Shown here: positions 1-8,183 of the stretch, piece after piece | Layout of the letters: each line of letters begins with the position of its first letter | How positions within the stretch are numbered: the stretch's first letter is position 1 | Assembly: GCA_038848005.1 (NCBI GenBank) | Contig: JAWCNZ010000016.1 | Coordinates: 1-39,373, forward strand | Direction of reading: 5' to 3' | Length of the DNA stretch: 39,373 nucleotides | Origin: JAWCNN01 sp038848005 | GTDB taxonomy: Archaea > Thermoproteota > Bathyarchaeia > Bathyarchaeales > Bathycorpusculaceae | The notes under the pieces: generated by a model | What the model saw: only the letters and a program-made list of their open reading frames with translations | The model's database searches: none | What the model was told of the DNA's origin: nothing | Translations under genes and position numbers: made by a program

Positions 1-1431
1 AAACTCTTCTTCCGACATCAAGATGATATGTTCAGGCTCTTCTTTGACTGAATGCATTAGCCTTCCAAACCTTTGGCTCTCCTGCATCCTTGAGCCAAAA
101 AGAAAGGCTACTTCTATGACGCGTTCTATCCCTGGAAGGCTTATTCCCTCATCACCCACACGACTGACAACGCACGCTTGGCTTTCCCTTATGATGTCTA
201 GCCTGTCTTTGGTTTCTCCATAAACGAAGGGTATGTTGAAAGCCTTGGCTATTTTCTCGCCCAAATCAAGCCAATCACAAAAAATCAACGTCTTAACAGG
301 TATCTGCAACAGCTCGCCAAGTTTCCGCATCTTTTCACGGTTATCGCTTAAAATATAAACTCTGAAAGCTGGTTCACGCACCACTTGAAGCCTAATCAGT
401 TCTTCCCAACCCATGCCTATTGGAAAGCCGGTTAAAGCGATAATGTAGTTTTCACGCCCATCCTCCCGGTATGGCGAACCACTGAAGCCCATGCGATATT
501 TGGCTCTCAAAGTGGCTAAGCGAATGAACGAATTTGCAGGGAGATGCTGCACTTCGTCCAGCAAAATCAAAGAATATTCGTTGTTCTTCACTTTGTCATA
601 GGCGTGGTATGTGACCACTTCTATTTCGTGGCGATATTGAGGTATGTATTTGGCTATGCGTTCAAGCCACTGTTCCTTAAGCGTCAATGTTGGCACGACA
701 ACGAGCTTTCTACCCTTAATTCTCGCGAGAGCATAAATTCCAAATAGGCTTTTTCCGCTGCCGAAAGCCCAGAAAACTCCAATAGCCCCTTTGTTCAAGA
801 ACTCGTTCCAAGCGTATTCTTGATAGCTTCGCAGTTTAATTCCATCATAAGGTCTGATGTCTTCCTCTTTTACGGATATGGACATAAAAGGCAAAGTGCC
901 ATCTTCGACCATTTGGGCTATAAGCTTGAACTCGTAGCCCTTCTTTATGCGGAGTCTGTCCTCGCCTTCTCGCCTTGTAATAAAATGCTTGTATTTGCGT
1001 AGGGCTTCCTCTTGTAGTTCCTTTCCCGTCAGCAACATGCCATCGTAAACTTTGAAAGGTAAGGGCTTTGCAAACTTGAATTTGTCTTCGAGGCTTTGTG
1101 GGATTTCGCTGAACCATTTAACATAGCGGTTTACTACGAAGATGTTATATGATTTTGTTGAGCGTTCAAGCCAGCCGATCTGAAAGTCAAGCCATTTTGG
1201 CGCTATGACATACCATTCATTAGCCCTTTTAGGAATAATAACGTAAGGCTCTTCAAAGAAGGATTCCAAAAACTCCTTTCGCACTTGACTAAAGCGAAAC
1301 AACTCCATTTTACGTTCAAAATCGTTGCGAATTTGAGACTGCAAAACATCAATTGAATGTTTCAACTCATCTAGCTTAGCCAAAGCCTCCATGACGCTTT
1401 TACGAACCAAAACAGTGTCGAATTCACTCAT
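1..1431 (-). CDS. XPB/Rad25-like superfamily 2 DNA helicase (C-terminus beyond window)
   Basis: The minus strand reads open from an ATG at 1431 to the left edge, giving 477 codons without a stop, so the C-terminus is missing. Visible SF2 motifs are AFGSGKS (motif I, Lys about residue 227), LLDEVQHLP (motif II, Asp about 292), GFSGSPYR (motif III), SRVGDEGISLPG (motif V) and QRFGRLMH (motif VI). The first roughly 200 residues are a family-specific N-terminal region starting with a predicted helix. This arrangement fits archaeal XPB-type helicases, 3'-5' translocases linked to repair or transcription. The ATG overlaps the stop of an upstream small gene as ATGA, implying translational coupling. 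The helicase class is secure; the exact subfamily is inferred. Confidence 0.85.
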   Translation of the reverse strand, partial: MSEFDTVLVRKSVMEALAKLDELKHSIDVLQSQIRNDFERKMELFRFSQVRKEFLESFFEEPYVIIPKRANEWYVIAPKWLDFQIGWLERSTKSYNIFVVNRYVKWFSEIPQSLEDKFKFAKPLPFKVYDGMLLTGKELQEEALRKYKHFITRREGEDRLRIKKGYEFKLIAQMVEDGTLPFMSISVKEEDIRPYDGIKLRSYQEYAWNEFLNKGAIGVFWAFGSGKSLFGIYALARIKGRKLVVVPTLTLKEQWLERIAKYIPQYRHEIEVVTYHAYDKVKNNEYSLILLDEVQHLPANSFIRLATLRAKYRMGFSGSPYREDGRENYIIALTGFPIGMGWEELIRLQVVREPAFRVYILSDNREKMRKLGELLQIPVKTLIFCDWLDLGEKIAKAFNIPFVYGETKDRLDIIRESQACVVSRVGDEGISLPGIERVIEVAFLFGSRMQESQRFGRLMHSVKEEPEHIILMSEEEF

Positions 1432-1673
1432 GCCTTGGCCTCCAACAGCAAAGTGTAAACAGGTCCCAAGACAACGAGATGCCTTAAAGGAAGATGCACC
1501 CTCAACGATCCAGAAACCTCCAAACGAACAACCCTATCAGCTCTAAACCCCAAAAGCATCAAATCCTCAAAACAAAAACGACACACCCTCAACACACGCT
1601 CATCCCTCCCAAAAAACAAGGCAAAATCAGCCCCATGACCCATCACAGAAAAACAAAGCATACACTTAAACAA
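1428..1673 (-). CDS. Small two-CxxC protein coupled to the XPB-like helicase
   Basis: An 81-residue reading frame starts at a TTG (1671-1673) ten bases after a clear GGAGG (1684-1688) and ends in a TGA that overlaps the helicase ATG. Residues 4-7 are CMLC and 31-34 are CRFC, a spacing typical of a single zinc-binding knuckle pair. The rest is basic and hydrophobic (VVRLEVSG, LRVHLPLRHLVVLG) and could form a beta-rich fold. I do not recognise a named family. The strong ribosome binding site plus the 4-base overlap argue that it is a real gene made together with the helicase. Binding of zinc or nucleic acid is inferred from the cysteines only. Confidence 0.6.
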   Translation of the reverse strand: MFKCMLCFSVMGHGADFALFFGRDERVLRVCRFCFEDLMLLGFRADRVVRLEVSGSLRVHLPLRHLVVLGPVYTLLLEAKA

Positions 1674-1856
1674 CTAAAACAAACCTCCAAAAACAACCAC
1701 ACAAAACAGAAAAAAAGGGAAGATAGAGATAAAGAACCCCCGCTAAACCATACAAACTAACAACTAGGCATAGCTTTCTCCCGGGCTACCAAAACAGCCT
1801 ACTTTTTAATTTAAGGCATAAATAACAGCGCTGATAACTATGAAAAAGGTGTAAAA

Positions 1857-2051
1857 ATGGGTGAATGCCCAAACCTGCATATAAACTTGAGGGAATGCCC
1901 ATGCACGTATCCGTGTGATTTGAAGGGTAAATGCTGTGAATGTTTGAGGCATCATAAAGCTCACAGTGAGCTTCCAGCGTGTTACTTTCCGCCTGAAGTT
2001 GAAAAAACTTATGATCGGTCAATTAAGAGGTTTCTGTCACTTTATAAATAA
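1857..2051 (+). CDS. Cysteine-rich DUF6485-type small protein
   Basis: 64 residues with eight cysteines (4, 14, 16, 20, 26, 27, 29, 42) and the signature KGKCCECLRHH followed by ELPACYFPPEVEKTYDRS. This matches my memory of the short conserved DUF6485 proteins found in many anaerobic bacteria and archaea. The function is unknown; the cysteine and histidine pattern suggests metal or Fe-S binding. A GGTG lies upstream of the ATG. It is followed 20 bases later by the methyltransferase gene on the same strand. Confidence 0.8.
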   Translation: MGECPNLHINLRECPCTYPCDLKGKCCECLRHHKAHSELPACYFPPEVEKTYDRSIKRFLSLYK

Positions 2052-2070
2052 TGTTAAGTGTTAGCATGCT

Positions 2071-2577
2071 GTGGATGGATGTGGCGTGAGCAACAGCTTT
2101 TTGTTAAAGATGCTTTGTGAATTTCCCTATTTGCCGAGTTCGCTTTCTGTGATTGACGTTGCCCTAAACCTCGCCGATTTTAAGCCGAATGATGTTTTTG
2201 CAGATTTGGGATGTGGAGATGGCGCTGTATTGATTAGAGCGGCGAAGCGTTTTGGAGTTTTTAGTGTGGGTTTTGAAGTTGACCGTAAACTTGTTGTGGC
2301 TGCTAGGGAAAACGTGCGGGCGGCTGGGTTTAAGCATTTAGTTGATGTGGTGTATTCAGACCTTTTTAGGGTTGACCTTTCAAGGTTCGATGTAGTTTAT
2401 GTTTATCCACATCCGCTTATCATTAAAAGTCTTTCAGAGAAAATAGTCAGCGAATGCCCAAGTGGAAGCAGAGTTTTGGTTCACGACTACGCTTTGGACG
2501 GTGTTCATCCAACCAAAACCGTGCATGTACCAGGCGGAGCATTTCACACGCACACTGTTTATCTCTACAAGTTTTGA
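2071..2577 (+). CDS. Small archaeal SAM-dependent methyltransferase (aKMT-like)
   Basis: 168 residues of a class I methyltransferase. The SAM-binding glycine loop is FADLGCGDG (about residues 44-52), followed by the acidic residue in GFEVDRK and a YVYPHP motif at the position of the usual (D/N)PP(Y/F)-type motif IV. The length and the N-terminal helix (PYLPSSLSVIDVALNLA) resemble archaeal lysine methyltransferases of the aKMT/FAM173 group, which modify proteins. The substrate cannot be read from the sequence. The start is uncertain: GTG at 2071, GTG at 2086 and ATG at 2110 are all in frame. The 3' end overlaps the convergent radical SAM gene by 13 bases. Confidence 0.75.
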   Translation: MDGCGVSNSFLLKMLCEFPYLPSSLSVIDVALNLADFKPNDVFADLGCGDGAVLIRAAKRFGVFSVGFEVDRKLVVAARENVRAAGFKHLVDVVYSDLFRVDLSRFDVVYVYPHPLIIKSLSEKIVSECPSGSRVLVHDYALDGVHPTKTVHVPGGAFHTHTVYLYKF

Positions 2578-3431
2578 TTGGTGTTCAGTAGCCAAGTGCC
2601 GTCGCATGTTGCCGTGTTTAAATGGCTTAAGCCTTCTCTACAAGTTCCAAATTTCACACCGTGTTTTTCGGCTCTTAACCGCATTTTTTCCATTATTTTG
2701 AGCCTTAAATCCTTAGGCAAGTAAATGTATCTGCCAATTTTCTCGCCTTTTTCGAAATACAATGGTTTTAGTTTTTCAGCTGTTTTTGGCAGTTTTAGGC
2801 TTAAGCGTTGCCAATTGTCTGGTTTAACCTTGCATGTTGAAACAGTTATGTGCTTAACCCCTATCTCAGCCAGAGTTTTTATTAGATTTTCCGTGTTTTC
2901 GTTTACTGTCGGAATTATTGGGTCTATGCGTACGGATGTTGGTATCCCCCTTTCAATTAGAGTTTCAACTGTTTTCAACCTCTTTGACGGCGAAGGCGCA
3001 TTAGGCTCAATAAGCTTTGCAACGCCATCATCCTCTGTTGTGATTGTTAAGGCGACCGTTGACGGCTTTCGCCTCAAAAGGTCAACGTCCCTAACCACTA
3101 AATCCGACTTTGTGATTATCTGTATTTTACAGTTGAACTGAACCAAAATTTCTAGGCACTTCCGCATTAAACCCAGCTTTTCCTCCAAGTTCGGATACGG
3201 GTCGGAAGAGTTGGCTATGGAAATTAATTCGCCCCTAAGCTTCGCTGCTTCTCTCTTCAATTTTTGGACCAAGTCTTTTTTGGGTTTACAGTTAAAAAAT
3301 TTTGGAATGTAGCTTGAAGCGTAACAGTAAATGCAAGCATGGTCGCATCCAGTGTAAGGGTTAAAGGTTAATTTAGGCGGGCAAGTGCAAAGTTTTGAAC
3401 GCCACGGGTCAAATTTGGATATTAAATTCAC
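2565..3431 (-). CDS. Radical SAM protein, SPL-like (COG1533 type)
   Basis: 288 residues. The radical SAM 4Fe-4S motif is C29-x3-C33-x2-C36 (GCDHACIYCYA), preceded by LTFNPYTGCDH as in the SplB-like COG1533 group. Further barrel signatures are ANSSDPYPNLE (SAM contact), IITKSDLVVRD and SVRIDPIIP. Family members are often annotated as spore photoproduct lyase-like DNA-repair proteins, but in archaea the substrate is mostly unknown. An extra C-terminal cysteine cluster is not obvious beyond GTCREG. The gene is convergent with the methyltransferase and overlaps it slightly. Confidence 0.85.
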   Translation of the reverse strand: MNLISKFDPWRSKLCTCPPKLTFNPYTGCDHACIYCYASSYIPKFFNCKPKKDLVQKLKREAAKLRGELISIANSSDPYPNLEEKLGLMRKCLEILVQFNCKIQIITKSDLVVRDVDLLRRKPSTVALTITTEDDGVAKLIEPNAPSPSKRLKTVETLIERGIPTSVRIDPIIPTVNENTENLIKTLAEIGVKHITVSTCKVKPDNWQRLSLKLPKTAEKLKPLYFEKGEKIGRYIYLPKDLRLKIMEKMRLRAEKHGVKFGTCREGLSHLNTATCDGTWLLNTNQNL

Positions 3432-3613
3432 GTGCTTTCACTATTTTAAACAGGAAAGGAAAGGGTAACAAAAACTATTCGTTCCTTTGCGGAAAACTTG
3501 TGAATTTTGGGTATGTATCTCACTTTCATAAATTCTAAAATTCTTTTGCGATGAATGTTTGGTGGATAAGCGGGTGAGCTGTCCGTTAATCGCTTAATAC
3601 ATGTACTGGTTGA

Positions 3614-4000
3614 ATGCACATGTCCGAAGAAACAACCTTAACTTGCCCAAGCATTCAAACTTTCGAGAAGTTGGTTCGAGAAACAACAAGCGATGTTCTG
3701 AGGCAAATTTTAGGAGAGAAACCAGCGAAAATAGTTGTTCAATGTTTTATTGGCGAAAACATTTCCTTAACGTGCAAAGGCGATGCCGAAAAAGTTGAGG
3801 TCACTTTGCAGAAAATATTCGGCGCAAGCTCGGCTACAATTGAAAATTTGATTCTTAAAAGCTTATACTCCCAATTTGATTTAAAATTTAGGGAAAAGAA
3901 AGGCTATCAATTCTCAGATTACCTATTGGAGTTGAAGAGCCATCTGAAAGTCAGCCATTATAAAATGCATTCGAAAATGGTGCATCGTGTGAGGAGGTAA
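3614..4000 (+). CDS. Small protein upstream of a histidine kinase, possibly NitrOD5-like output domain
   Basis: 128 residues, mixed alpha/beta. The segment IFGASSATIENLILKSLYSQFDLKF followed by KKGYQFSDYLLELK resembles the NitrOD5-type output domain that I recall next to or fused to response regulators in TACK archaea; this match is from memory and weak. In-frame starts are ATG at 3614 and ATG at 3620. The gene ends 10 bases before the sensor kinase, whose GAGGAGGT ribosome binding site lies at this gene's 3' end, so the two are probably one transcript. A role as signalling output is inferred from that context. Confidence 0.6.
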   Translation: MHMSEETTLTCPSIQTFEKLVRETTSDVLRQILGEKPAKIVVQCFIGENISLTCKGDAEKVEVTLQKIFGASSATIENLILKSLYSQFDLKFREKKGYQFSDYLLELKSHLKVSHYKMHSKMVHRVRR

Positions 4001-4010
4001 ACGATTTCTA

Positions 4011-5951
4011 ATGGATGTTGGAAATGAACTTTTCTGTTCATTTCTACAGAATTTGCGTGGAATAGTCTATCAATTGGATATGAACTTTAAGCCCGTTTTT
4101 ATTCAAGGCGCCGTGGAGTTGCTTACTGGCTATAAAACGGACGAGTTGACTTCTGGAAAAATAAGATGGGACCAAATTATTCATCCTGATGATTTGGCTA
4201 AAATTTTAGGAAAAGATATGGAAGCGTTGCATTCAATTCCGAATTATTCAGTTGAACGGGAATATCGCATTATCCATAGGGACGGGCATGTAAGATGGGT
4301 TTACGAAAACGTTAGAAACGTCTGCGACGGTTCAGGAAAGCCCGTTTTAATTCAAGGGATACTGTACGACATAACAGAGCGCAAACAAGCAGAGGAGGCA
4401 TTAAGAGAATCAGAGGAAAAATATAGGAAACAGTTTGACGAAGCTTTGGACGCCATATTTTTAGCAGATGCCGAAACAGGCATAATCATCGATTGCAACC
4501 GTGCAGCGTGCAACTTAGTTGGCAGAGCAAAATCGGAACTGGTTGGCAAACACCAAACAATTCTTCATCCTCCACAAGCAATTGAGGGCGGGTTCAGTAG
4601 AACTTTCATGCAGCATCTCAAGGAAAAGGAAGGGCAAATTTTAGAGGACCAAGTTATCACTAAAAACGGTGAAATCAGGGATGTTGCAATCAAGGCGAAC
4701 GTGTTTGAACTTGGAGGTAGAAAGGTTCTTCAAGGAATTTTCAGAGACATCACAGAACAAAAAAGGTCAGAAAAGGCGTTGAAGGAAAGCGAGGAAAATT
4801 ATAGGGCGATAATTAATGGAATGAACGATACGGTTTGGGTTATCGGTTTCGACGGAAAATTCATTGACGTGAATGATGCTGCCGTTAAAGTTTTGGGCTA
4901 TTCAAGGGAGGAGTTGCTTTCTGGAATGGGTCCATGCGACATTGACGCTTCTTTAACAGAGGAACAAATAAAAGAACTCATCAAAAATATGCCAAGTGAT
5001 AAAATACAAGTTTTCCCAACGACGCACATCACTAAAGACAAAAGAATAATTCCAGTTGAGGTTTGCTCCACACTGGTGAATTACAAAGGAAAACGGGTGA
5101 TTTTAAGCATTGCACGAGATATAACCGAACGCAAAAAAATGGAGGAGCAACTTAGAAAATACGCTGAACACCTAGAAGAGCTTGTGGAGGAAAGAACCAA
5201 AAAGCTTCGGGAAGCGGAGCGGTTAGCCGCCATCGGCGAAGTAGCCGCAATGGTTGGACACGACATGCGCAACCCGTTAACGGCTATTTCAGGCGCCGTT
5301 TACTACTTGAAAACGCTATTAAACGCAAAAATGAATGCGAAAATGAAAAAAATGTTTAACCTCATTGAAAACAACATTGAATATTTGGATAAAATCATAA
5401 ACGACCTTTTGGATTATTCACGTGAAATAAAATTGGAACTAAAGGAAACAAGCCTAAAATCAATTATGAAAGACGCTTTAACTTTGGTTAAAGTCCCCAA
5501 AAACGTGCAAGTGATAAATCTAGTTGAAAATAAAATGAAAGTAAAAGTTGACGCACGGAAAATTCAGAGGGTTTTCGTTAACATTGTTAAGAATGCTGTT
5601 GACGCCATGCCTAAAGGCGGCAAACTCACAATAAAAAGCCAGAGAGCAAATGGCGAAGTGAAAATTACTTTTGCTGATACTGGAATAGGCATTACAGCGG
5701 AGGACATGGAGAAACTTTGGAAACCTCTTTTCACAACTAAAGCAAAGGGAATAGGCTTAGGCTTAGCTATTTGTAAACGTATAGTGGAAGCTCATAACGG
5801 TTCAATTTTATTGGAAAGTAAAGTTGGAAAAGGAACAACCGTTACAGTGATTCTACCGATTGAACCGAAAATAGAGAAAAAAGAAGAAGGAGGTGAAAAA
5901 GTATGGGTGAAACTGCCAGAATCCTCATTGTCGACGACGACGAAAGCATAA
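4011..5951 (+). CDS. Three-PAS sensor histidine kinase (soluble)
   Basis: 646 residues and no membrane segment. Three PAS/PAC units occupy about residues 1-125, 130-255 and 258-375, each ending in a PAC-type ITERK/ITEQK/ITERKK sequence before the next. A short coiled coil (EEQLRKYAEHLEELVEERT) leads to the HisKA domain with phospho-acceptor His417 in VGHDMRNPL. The HATPase domain shows the N box NIVKNAVDAM, G1 DTGIGI and G2 GIGLGLAICK. It should autophosphorylate in response to a cytoplasmic cue (ligand, redox or light; not determinable) and pass phosphate to the next gene's receiver. The last 49 bases overlap that gene. Confidence 0.92.
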   Translation: MDVGNELFCSFLQNLRGIVYQLDMNFKPVFIQGAVELLTGYKTDELTSGKIRWDQIIHPDDLAKILGKDMEALHSIPNYSVEREYRIIHRDGHVRWVYENVRNVCDGSGKPVLIQGILYDITERKQAEEALRESEEKYRKQFDEALDAIFLADAETGIIIDCNRAACNLVGRAKSELVGKHQTILHPPQAIEGGFSRTFMQHLKEKEGQILEDQVITKNGEIRDVAIKANVFELGGRKVLQGIFRDITEQKRSEKALKESEENYRAIINGMNDTVWVIGFDGKFIDVNDAAVKVLGYSREELLSGMGPCDIDASLTEEQIKELIKNMPSDKIQVFPTTHITKDKRIIPVEVCSTLVNYKGKRVILSIARDITERKKMEEQLRKYAEHLEELVEERTKKLREAERLAAIGEVAAMVGHDMRNPLTAISGAVYYLKTLLNAKMNAKMKKMFNLIENNIEYLDKIINDLLDYSREIKLELKETSLKSIMKDALTLVKVPKNVQVINLVENKMKVKVDARKIQRVFVNIVKNAVDAMPKGGKLTIKSQRANGEVKITFADTGIGITAEDMEKLWKPLFTTKAKGIGLGLAICKRIVEAHNGSILLESKVGKGTTVTVILPIEPKIEKKEEGGEKVWVKLPESSLSTTTKA

Positions 5952-6346
5952 GGACGGTCCTATCAACAGTGCTGAAAGAAAACGGATACATAGTTGACAC
6001 AGCCAAAAACGGAAAAGAAGCCATCAAAAAATCCCACGCCAAATTCTTCAACCTTGCCCTAATAGACATTCGACTTCCAGACATGGAGGGAACACAACTG
6101 TTAACAGCCATGAAAGAAACCACTCCAAAAATGGTCAAAATAATCATCACTGGTTATCCTTCACTTGACAACGCCATCGAAGCCGTCAACAAAGGCGCAG
6201 ACGGTTACATACTCAAACCATTTAACATGGAAAAACTGTTAAAAACAATTAAGGAACACTTAAAGCGACAAGAAGAAAACAAAAAATACAGCCAGAAAAA
6301 AGTTGCAGAATTCATTGAAACAAGAGTCAAAGAAATGAGCCCATAA
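5903..6346 (+). CDS. Single-domain response regulator (receiver)
   Basis: 147 residues consisting of one receiver domain plus a charged C-terminal tail. Acidic pocket D11-D13, phospho-acceptor Asp55 (ALIDIRLPD), Thr83 (IIITGYP) and Lys105 (ILKPF) are all present. No DNA-binding domain follows; the tail (about residues 112-147) is helical and lysine-rich. GGAGGTG ends about 7 bases before the ATG but lies inside the kinase gene, so the two frames overlap by 49 bases. Cognate pairing with the kinase is therefore very likely. Output would be by protein-protein contact, possibly with the small protein at 3614. Confidence 0.92.
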   Translation: MGETARILIVDDDESIRTVLSTVLKENGYIVDTAKNGKEAIKKSHAKFFNLALIDIRLPDMEGTQLLTAMKETTPKMVKIIITGYPSLDNAIEAVNKGADGYILKPFNMEKLLKTIKEHLKRQEENKKYSQKKVAEFIETRVKEMSP

Positions 6347-6413
6347 ACCCAAGTTTTATCATTACTAAATGAAAGAAAACCTTTTTAGAAAAGCGCCAAA
6401 AGCAATGTTAAAG

Positions 6414-6516
6414 CGCCGGGGGTGGGATTTGAACCCACGCGGCCCGTTAGGGCCACAGGCTGTTGGGCGCTTATAGGTCTCCAGGCCTGCTCCATACCTG
6501 ACTAGGAGACCCCGGC
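6414..6516 (-). tRNA. tRNA-Ser(GGA) with a 17-nt intron
   Basis: The minus strand folds as a class II tRNA. The acceptor pairs 6510-6516 with 6415-6421, the D arm has CTCC/GGAG, the anticodon stem is CAGGC/GCCTG, the long variable arm is GGCCC/GGGCC, and the T arm is GTGGG-TTCAAAT-CCCAC. The discriminator is G, as expected for archaeal serine tRNA rather than leucine. The anticodon loop is 24 nt instead of 7. Reading CTGGAG plus a final A gives anticodon GGA, leaving 17 nt at the canonical 37/38 position. CCA is not encoded. The gene lies 30 bases downstream of a methyltransferase gene on the same strand. Confidence 0.92.
6462..6478 (-). other. Predicted tRNA-Ser intron at position 37/38
   Basis: These 17 bases sit between nucleotide 37 (6479) and nucleotide 38 (6461) of the anticodon loop. 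Removing them gives a standard 7-nt loop CTGGAGA... closed by the CAGGC/GCCTG stem. Cut sites are inferred from the canonical archaeal position; I did not find an ideal four-base-pair central helix, so the exact edges may move by a base or two. Confidence 0.75.
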
Positions 6517-6546
6517 TTGCGCATATTTTATTTTGCCATTTATCTA

Positions 6547-7158
6547 TTAGGGTTTTTCTGCGATGAGGACGCGGTAGCCGCTTTTTCTTGCTAAAACGTT
6601 AACGTTTCCAAAGGTTTCTTCGAAGATTAGGTGTAGTCTTTTTCCAGCTATTTTTGATTTTACAACCATTTGGAAACTGCTTTTACTGTTCATGTGTTTT
6701 GGGGCTTCAGTAATCATGGCTTTTATTTTTTCCATTCCAGCGCTTACTGGAGGGTTTGACAGAATGCAATTAAACTTTAAGTCTTCAACTGGTGTGTAAA
6801 AGTGTCCGTGTCTTGCCTCTGCATTTATTACGTTGTTGATTTGGATGTTTTGTTTTGTAAGCCAAACTGCCCTTTCGTTCACGTCAACCATTATGACTTT
6901 TATGTTTGGGTTGAAGGTTGCAGCGGCTATTCCAACGGCGCCGTAGCCGCATCCCATGTCTAAAACGCAGCCGCTTTCAGGCAGAATCATAGATTCTATT
7001 AGGAGTCTGGTGCCTAAATCAACATGTTTTTTGGAGAAAACTCCTGAAGCGGTTAGGAATTGAAATGGTATTCCACGCAGGTTTGTGCGGATTAATCCAA
7101 CTTTCAACTTTGATTTCGGCTTTTCCATGAAATAGTGGTTTAAAACTTTTCTGTCCAT
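6547..7158 (-). CDS. RsmC/MJ0882-like SAM-dependent methyltransferase
   Basis: 203 residues from an ATG that overlaps the cbf5 stop as TAATG; an in-frame ATG at 7182 is possible. The SAM loop is VLDMGCGYGAVGIAA, the acidic motif is VMVDVNERAV, and the catalytic motif is SNPPVSAG, the NPP(F/Y/V)-type signature of N-methyltransferases acting on RNA bases. The N-terminal HYFMEKPKSKLK matches the archaeal COG2813 group that includes MJ0882. Likely target: a base in rRNA or tRNA (inferred from the motif and the adjacency to cbf5 and tRNA-Ser). It appears co-transcribed with cbf5. Confidence 0.85.
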   Translation of the reverse strand: MDRKVLNHYFMEKPKSKLKVGLIRTNLRGIPFQFLTASGVFSKKHVDLGTRLLIESMILPESGCVLDMGCGYGAVGIAAATFNPNIKVIMVDVNERAVWLTKQNIQINNVINAEARHGHFYTPVEDLKFNCILSNPPVSAGMEKIKAMITEAPKHMNSKSSFQMVVKSKIAGKRLHLIFEETFGNVNVLARKSGYRVLIAEKP

Positions 7159-8183
7159 TATTTTTCGCCGCTTTTCCAACATTTTGGATATACGCCCCTA
7201 GCCATAAGCACCCTTTCAGTTTTAGCGACAACGCCATGCTCCATTTTCAAGATTTCTTCTGTGGAAGCCACAGCTTTTGCTAAGGCTACAGCCTCGCCTT
7301 TTAGAGTTGATATGGCAACCATCAAGCCGCTTTCTATTCCAGTTTCAAGCGAAACAACGCCTGGCGCTGTTAGGTTTGCTCCGTGGCAAACGGCGTCCAC
7401 AGCTGAATCGCGTATGTAAATTTTTGGTATGAGCGTTAAGGCTTTTTCCATTGGTTGAATAATTTTTCTTAGGATTTTTTCGTCTTTTTGTTTTTGCCAT
7501 TCCATGAACCAGTAAGCCACGTCATGCAGCGTTACGCTGTCGCCGTTTTCAGTGAAGGGTCCAGCTCTTGTTCTGCGAAGTTCCTGCATGTGCGCTCCGC
7601 ATCCCAACGCTTCGCCTACATCAAAGCAGAGCTTGCGAATGTATGTTCCCCCTTCGCAGCCAACTTTGAAAAGAACGTTTCGCCCATCCATTTCAAGAAA
7701 GTCTATGTAATAGATTTTTCTTGTTCTAAGTTGACGTTTAACCGAAGCCCTCAACGGCGGTTTCTGATAAATCGTGTCTTCAAATTCGCTTAAAACTTCT
7801 TTGACTTTTTTTTCGGTTTTGTCTCCGTGAAGTTTCATGAGACAAACGTATTCTTTGCCGCTGTAAAGCAAAGCTTGAACAATTTTTCTGCTTTCCTCTA
7901 ACGTTATGGGTAAAACGCCGGTCACTTTGGGATTTCCCCAGCCTTTTTAAGCCTCTAGGGTTCCGCCGTGACCGACGCTTTTTAAGCTGAGGATACGCTT
8001 AACCCAAGCAGCAACTTCGTGGCTTGTTGGACCAGCTGGCTTGTCAAGGTTTATGACGCCGTAGCGTATGTACTCCTCAGCTGGGCGTTCTTCGGGTTTA
8101 CATCCATAACGCGGACTGGTTTTATCCTCAGCCTTAACGAGCAGTTTGCGTTCAACTTCCCACGGTGCAATAGTTCTCGGCAT
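7158..8183 (-). CDS. cbf5: Cbf5/TruB-family tRNA and rRNA pseudouridine synthase, split by a short mRNA intron
   Basis: The coding sequence is two exons, 8183-7955 and 7933-7158, totalling 1005 bases (334 residues) once a 21-nt intron is removed. The catalytic domain shows INLDKPAGPTSHEV and, across the splice, GHGGTLDPKVTGVLP, whose Asp77 is the catalytic aspartate of the TruB/Cbf5 family. The C-terminal third (IYIRDSAVDAVCHGANL onward) is a PUA domain. Cbf5 is the H/ACA RNP enzyme and also makes Psi55 in tRNA. I chose the ATG at 8183 because a TATA-like box at 8221-8230 would put transcription start near 8200, downstream of the GTG at 8216. Unspliced, the gene would end at an in-frame TAA. 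Confidence 0.93.
7934..7954 (-). other. 21-nt archaeal pre-mRNA intron in cbf5 (bulge-helix-bulge)
   Basis: The genomic sequence breaks the invariant GTLDP motif and adds an in-frame TAA. In RNA, exon 1 GGUCAC pairs with exon 2 GUGACC, and GGA with UCC. The central helix is CCCU with GGGG, flanked by 3-nt bulges AGA and AAA, and the intron's own hairpin is GGCUU-AAAA-AGGCU. Cutting each bulge after its second base removes exactly 21 nt and joins CUAG to AUCCC, giving Leu-Asp-Pro in frame. The outer stem has a 1-nt extra A, so it is a slightly relaxed BHB. Confidence 0.9.

Noticed and set aside
1494..1760. Plus-strand ORF rich in Lys, Thr and His
   Set aside because: It is antisense to the coupled CxxC gene and has low-complexity composition typical of an A/C-rich shadow frame.
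5842..6150. Minus-strand ORF under the kinase/regulator junction
   Set aside because: Antisense shadow of two well-supported overlapping genes; hydrophobic composition arises from the reverse reading.
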